A DNA stretch of 64,000 bases, taken from the NCBI GenBank assembly GCA_030068145.1, contig JAPJBO010000156.1, positions 248,001 to 312,000 on the forward strand, written 5' to 3'. Each line of letters opens with the position of its first letter. Within the stretch, counting starts at the first letter, position 1. This DNA comes from Diplonema papillatum. Taxonomy: Eukaryota; Euglenozoa; Diplonemea; Diplonemida; Diplonemidae. This document shows positions 61,151 to 64,000 of this stretch, in pieces. Under the pieces are notes generated by a model. The model searched no databases, was not told where the DNA came from, and saw only the letters and a list, made by a program, of their open reading frames with translations. A program made the position numbers and the translations under genes.

Positions 61151-61229
61151 AAGAAATATTGTGTCCTGTTTGGTAGATTTCGTTCTCTGCCGGGGCTTGC
61201 TCGAAATTAGCTGGCATTAAACTTCCATT
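61151..61229. repeat. Split direct repeat, 79 bp, outer copy
   Basis: Right (coding-strand 5') end of the retrotransposon; the partner is at 56065-56143. The foldback element starts within about 5 bp. Confidence 0.9.
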
Positions 61230-61233
61230 TATT

Positions 61234-62848
61234 ATATGGTACGATGCCAAAAGGGGGGGGGGGGGGTTTGGGCGGAAAAATCCCCGCATAGTTCACCAGG
61301 GTCTGACGGGTACTGAGGCCCCATACCCTTCCTAAAACATCATTCTGCGTTCAAATACGCCCTCAGAAGCCTCCGGAGAGCCTTCTATGATGTCCCAAAT
61401 GCGATTTTGTGGGTTTTTAGGGGGTCCCCCCGCCTGCTGGCCGTAAACCACCATAGAAGACACATACGCAACCTGATGCTGGGTCGCTTCTCTGTGCAAG
61501 ATCCCAGCCCAAACACACGTTTTCGGCGTTCTCTAGCACTCTCCAGGTGCATTCGACCCTCGGGCTTCGTGGTTTCTTTCACTCACAGGTGTTCCGGGAC
61601 GTGCAAAGATAAGGAGAATGGCCCCCTGCATTGGGGACAGACCGAACTACGCCCTGCCTGTCTATACAGGCTTTGGGGTCAACCTGCACTGGCTTTGGCG
61701 CCACATCCACCGTTTCGGGCTTCGTTTGTGCTGCTTTGGAGTCCATTAAGAACTCTGGTCTGATTTGCGGGACGCTTTCCTCGGTTTTGGCGCCCACTTT
61801 CACTGTTCTAAGGCCTGTTCAGGCTTCTACCTGCATCATGTTATGCTATTCTGGTGATTCTGCAAGGCTTGGTGAACGAAGTAGGACAAGCGTTAAGTAA
61901 CAGGCGATCATCAGCCGTTCTCAAGCGGTTGACTACGACGCGTTCACTTCATGATTTTGAAGCAGGCTTCACCGCTTTCAGGGCAGGCTTTCAGAGCTTT
62001 CCTGGCAATGTCTTCCCTTCTGGCATCTTTCTCACCCATGGCTGCAAAGTGCTTCTCGCTGGATGTCTTTGCACAGGCGGCACATGACCCGAGGGATGTG
62101 TGGCAAGCTCCTGTGCAGTGAGCTTGGTCAGACAAACTGTGTGGCGCACACACCTGCCATGGTCGGCAGTATCACCTGGGCCACAGTTTGAGTCCTGTTC
62201 CGAGACCCGCTCACGGTGAAGTGGCGCCTACTGGGTCGCTTCCTCTCCAGCTTCGGCGCAAAGTCTTCACCACTGGATGCACTTTGAACGGTGAAGTGGG
62301 CACCAAAACCGAGCAAAGCGTCCCGCAAATCAGACTAGAGTTCTTAGTGGATCCCAAAGCAGCACAAACGAGACCAAAACGGTGCACATGGCGCCAAGGC
62401 GGCGCAATTCGACCCCAAAGCCTGTATAGACAGGCAGGGCGTGGTACGGTCTGTAGGGTCCATTCGCCTTGTTTTTGCACACCCCGGAACACCTGTAAGC
62501 GAGATAATTTATGAAGTCCGAGGGTCGAATGCACCTGGAGAATGATAGAGAACGCCGAAAACGTGTGTTTAGGCCGAGATTTTGCTCCGAGGAGCGACCC
62601 AGCATCAGGTTGCATATGTGTCTTCTATGGCGGTTTACGGCCAGCAGACGGGGGGACCCCCTAAAAACCCACAAAATTGCATTTGGGACATCATAGAAGG
62701 CTCTCCGGAGGCTTCTGAGGGCGTATTTGAACGCAGAATGATGTTTTAGGAAGGGTATGGGGCCTCAGTACCCGTCAGACCCTGGTGAACTATGCGGGGA
62801 TTTTTCCGCCCAAACCCCCCCCCCCCCCTTTTGGCATCGACTCATATA
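61234..62848. mobile_element. Foldback-type element with about 560-bp inverted arms
   Basis: The left arm 61234-61809 (ATATGGTACGATGCCAAAAG, then a G-run) and right arm 62285-62848 (C-run, CTTTTGGCATCGACTCATAT) are inverted copies over most of their length. They share, in opposite order, the GTTCACCAGGGTCTGACGGG, AGAAGCCTCCGGAGAGCCTT and GTCTGATTTGCGGGACGC segments, diverged at scattered positions. The centre of about 475 bp holds a short Cys-rich minus-strand ORF (61944-62153). Arms this long around a short core are typical of foldback elements. No transposase is present, so it would be non-autonomous. Confidence 0.75.
61944..62153 (-). CDS. Short Cys-rich ORF in the foldback core
   Basis: 69 codons, MCAPHSLSDQAHCTGACH followed by SCAACAKTSSEKHF and a helical end with two more Cys. 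Its Cys/His spacing could bind zinc, as in the tails of some transposases, but it is too short for an assignment. It may be a remnant of the autonomous parent. Confidence 0.2.
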   Translation of the reverse strand: MCAPHSLSDQAHCTGACHTSLGSCAACAKTSSEKHFAAMGEKDARREDIARKALKACPESGEACFKIMK

Positions 62849-62937
62849 TATTTCATCGTCACGCTCTGTAAGCCATTTCCAACAATATTTATTTTTCCCA
62901 GTAAAAGAAGTTGCACTCGTTCAGGTCAGAAATCACA

Positions 62938-63755
62938 ATGAATTCCTTTGATCAAATGATGAAGGCCAAAACGGTGAAACCGAAGGCTGTTCCGTCAACC
63001 CGCCAATACCATCATGTTCACAAGCCATCCGATGTTCTGCTAGCTGACACTACCCAAGACACGTCGCCTGTTCGTTCGGTGGGCTCAGACCGGTTCGAGC
63101 ACAGCAACAAACACCGCGACTCTGGCAACATTCTGTGTCCGAGTGAGGTCTCAACTGAAGTATGCAAACAGTTTAAGTTGTCTGTCAACTTCGTAGCTAT
63201 TCGACCAACTCAATGATTGTTGCGCAGTGTCAGGATCCAGTCTTCTAGTCAAGATGTGTCACCCAGGTGCCGAAATAATAACGCCGGCCATTAACCCTGG
63301 CATGCTTTTCACACGGAGCGGTTCGAAACAAAACAGGACGACAGCAGACTCAGAGTGGGGCGCAAGGTTTTGAGTGAGCCACACAGCAAAAAAGAAGAGC
63401 GTACCTACGGAGTCGAGCTCATGTCATCAGTTACCAATAGTGACAGGTATGTCTTTCTAACGGTTGCTAGCTTGGAGCTGGGAAGTTGTGACTCATCCAA
63501 ACCTCCGCCAAACATACTACCCCACAGGTTTCAACATACTCAGAGGAACAAAACATCCGGCGATATTGTCGCGCATCGGGATGACAAAATGTACGAAGAC
63601 GAAACCCTTCATGTTGGACGGGCTCGTCTTGATGCAGCCAGCGATGTAATCAGCGAATGTCCAACAGAGGAAAGCTCGATTCGGGTGGGAAGGGGTCGAG
63701 TGGAAAAACCGCCGTCTATTGCTGCATCCGAGCGTTCAACACCTTTTGCTACACA
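62938..63755 (+). CDS. Hypothetical repeat-containing protein, spliced, 3' end unresolved
   Basis: Exon 1 is 62938-63159 (MNSFDQMMKAKTVKPKAVPS, donor GAA/GTATGC), exon 2 is 63319-63446 (acceptor ACACGGAG, donor CAG/GTATGT) and exon 3 is 63528-63755 (acceptor CCCACAG, donor ACA/GTATGT). All phases agree. The product is polar with a recurring motif: SDRFEHSNKHRDSGNI in exon 1, SDRFQHTQRNKTSGDI across exons 2-3, and VGRARL / VGRGRVEKP / VGRKVLSEP. Such short basic repeats occur in microtubule-associated and axonemal proteins, but no family is recognised. If the last donor is not used, the frame stops at 63879; otherwise the gene continues beyond the window. Confidence 0.5.
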
Positions 63756-64000
63756 GTATGTTTGTCCCCCGATCACATCAACCTTTGACACTTGTTTGTA
63801 CCTAGTCATGGTAGTAAAGTTTTGCCAACGAATGGTGACGATTACTGAGCAATCTGATGGTATTTCTTTAGTTTGTTGACACCCGCAAACCCATACACAC
63901 ACACACACCGCGTGGTCGTACTTCAATGAAGGGAGGCACCACGTTAAAACGTGTCCGTAACACACGAACACACCCGCCCCACCCACCCTTCGGAGAGGAG
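63756..64000. other. Right edge: intron or 3' region with AC microsatellite
   Basis: The frame of the previous gene stays open to 63879. An AC-rich tract (CACACACACACAC) lies at 63894-63908, and nothing else is supported. Confidence 0.4.

Larger units (their letters stand above)
54333..61229 (-). mobile_element. Tyrosine-recombinase retrotransposon with split direct repeats (DIRS/Ngaro/PAT-like)
   Basis: Coding strand is minus. Two pairs of direct repeats frame the element: a 293-bp repeat at 54333-54625 and 56146-56438 (one mismatch noticed), and a 79-bp repeat at 56065-56143 and 61151-61229. Read on the coding strand the order is 79-bp repeat, leader with 181-bp tandem repeats, gag-like ORF, RT-RNase H ORF, 293+79-bp repeats fused, recombinase ORF, 293-bp repeat. 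Joining the two outer ends would recreate the internal fusion, which is the hallmark of YR retroelements that go through a circle. The element is visibly GC-richer than its surroundings. All three ORFs are open, so it may be recent or active. Confidence 0.85.

Overview
The window is nuclear DNA from a eukaryotic microbe. Several genes carry spliceosomal introns with GTATGT-type donors and AG acceptors, while other long genes (an 11.5 kb ORF and a 1.6 kb ORF) are uninterrupted. One gene encodes a ciliary doublet-microtubule protein (three DM10 domains plus a C-terminal EF-hand-like region), so the organism makes cilia or flagella at some stage. A peroxisomal-type thiolase-like protein, a fungal/plant-type phosphate:H+ symporter homologue and a mitochondrial DUF1279 protein fit a free-living flagellated protist or alga. 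I cannot place the lineage more precisely from sequence alone.

Layout. 1-16.1 kb is gene-dense: the end of a membrane-anchored Ser/Thr/Lys-rich protein, a giant midasin-like six-AAA+VWA protein, and a TLP1-type thiolase. 16.1-31 kb is mostly repeat debris: hairpin MITEs, a TIR element holding a tyrosine-recombinase fragment, inverted arrays of an AT-rich repeat, and two copies of a tRNA-headed element with an internal minisatellite. Embedded in it are a small two-exon gene and an intact NADAR gene. 31-49.3 kb is again genic: a 12-bp minisatellite, two hypothetical genes, a three-exon MFS phosphate-transporter-like gene whose intron carries a repeat fragment, a five-exon FAM210/DUF1279 gene and a five-exon EFHC1/Rib72-like gene. 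A low-coding repeat block (34.5-36.5 kb) is a second copy of one at 28.4-29.0 kb. 49.3-62.9 kb is a mobile-element island: tandem repeats, a palindrome with a transposase-like ORF, a cluster of distinct short palindromic repeats, a complete-looking tyrosine-recombinase (DIRS/Ngaro/PAT-like) retrotransposon with split direct repeats, and directly next to it a foldback element with about 560-bp inverted arms. From 62.9 kb another intron-bearing gene runs towards the right edge.

The host genes do not form an operon or pathway. They are independent housekeeping or ciliary genes: ribosome-biogenesis-type AAA protein, peroxisomal lipid metabolism, phosphate uptake, mitochondrial membrane protein, axonemal inner protein. 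The strongest structure beyond the genes lies in the repeats: several unrelated families are palindromic or inverted, and elements sit nested in or flush against one another. Exon models were assembled by eye from splice motifs, reading-frame phase and family alignment. They agree in phase throughout but have no transcript support.
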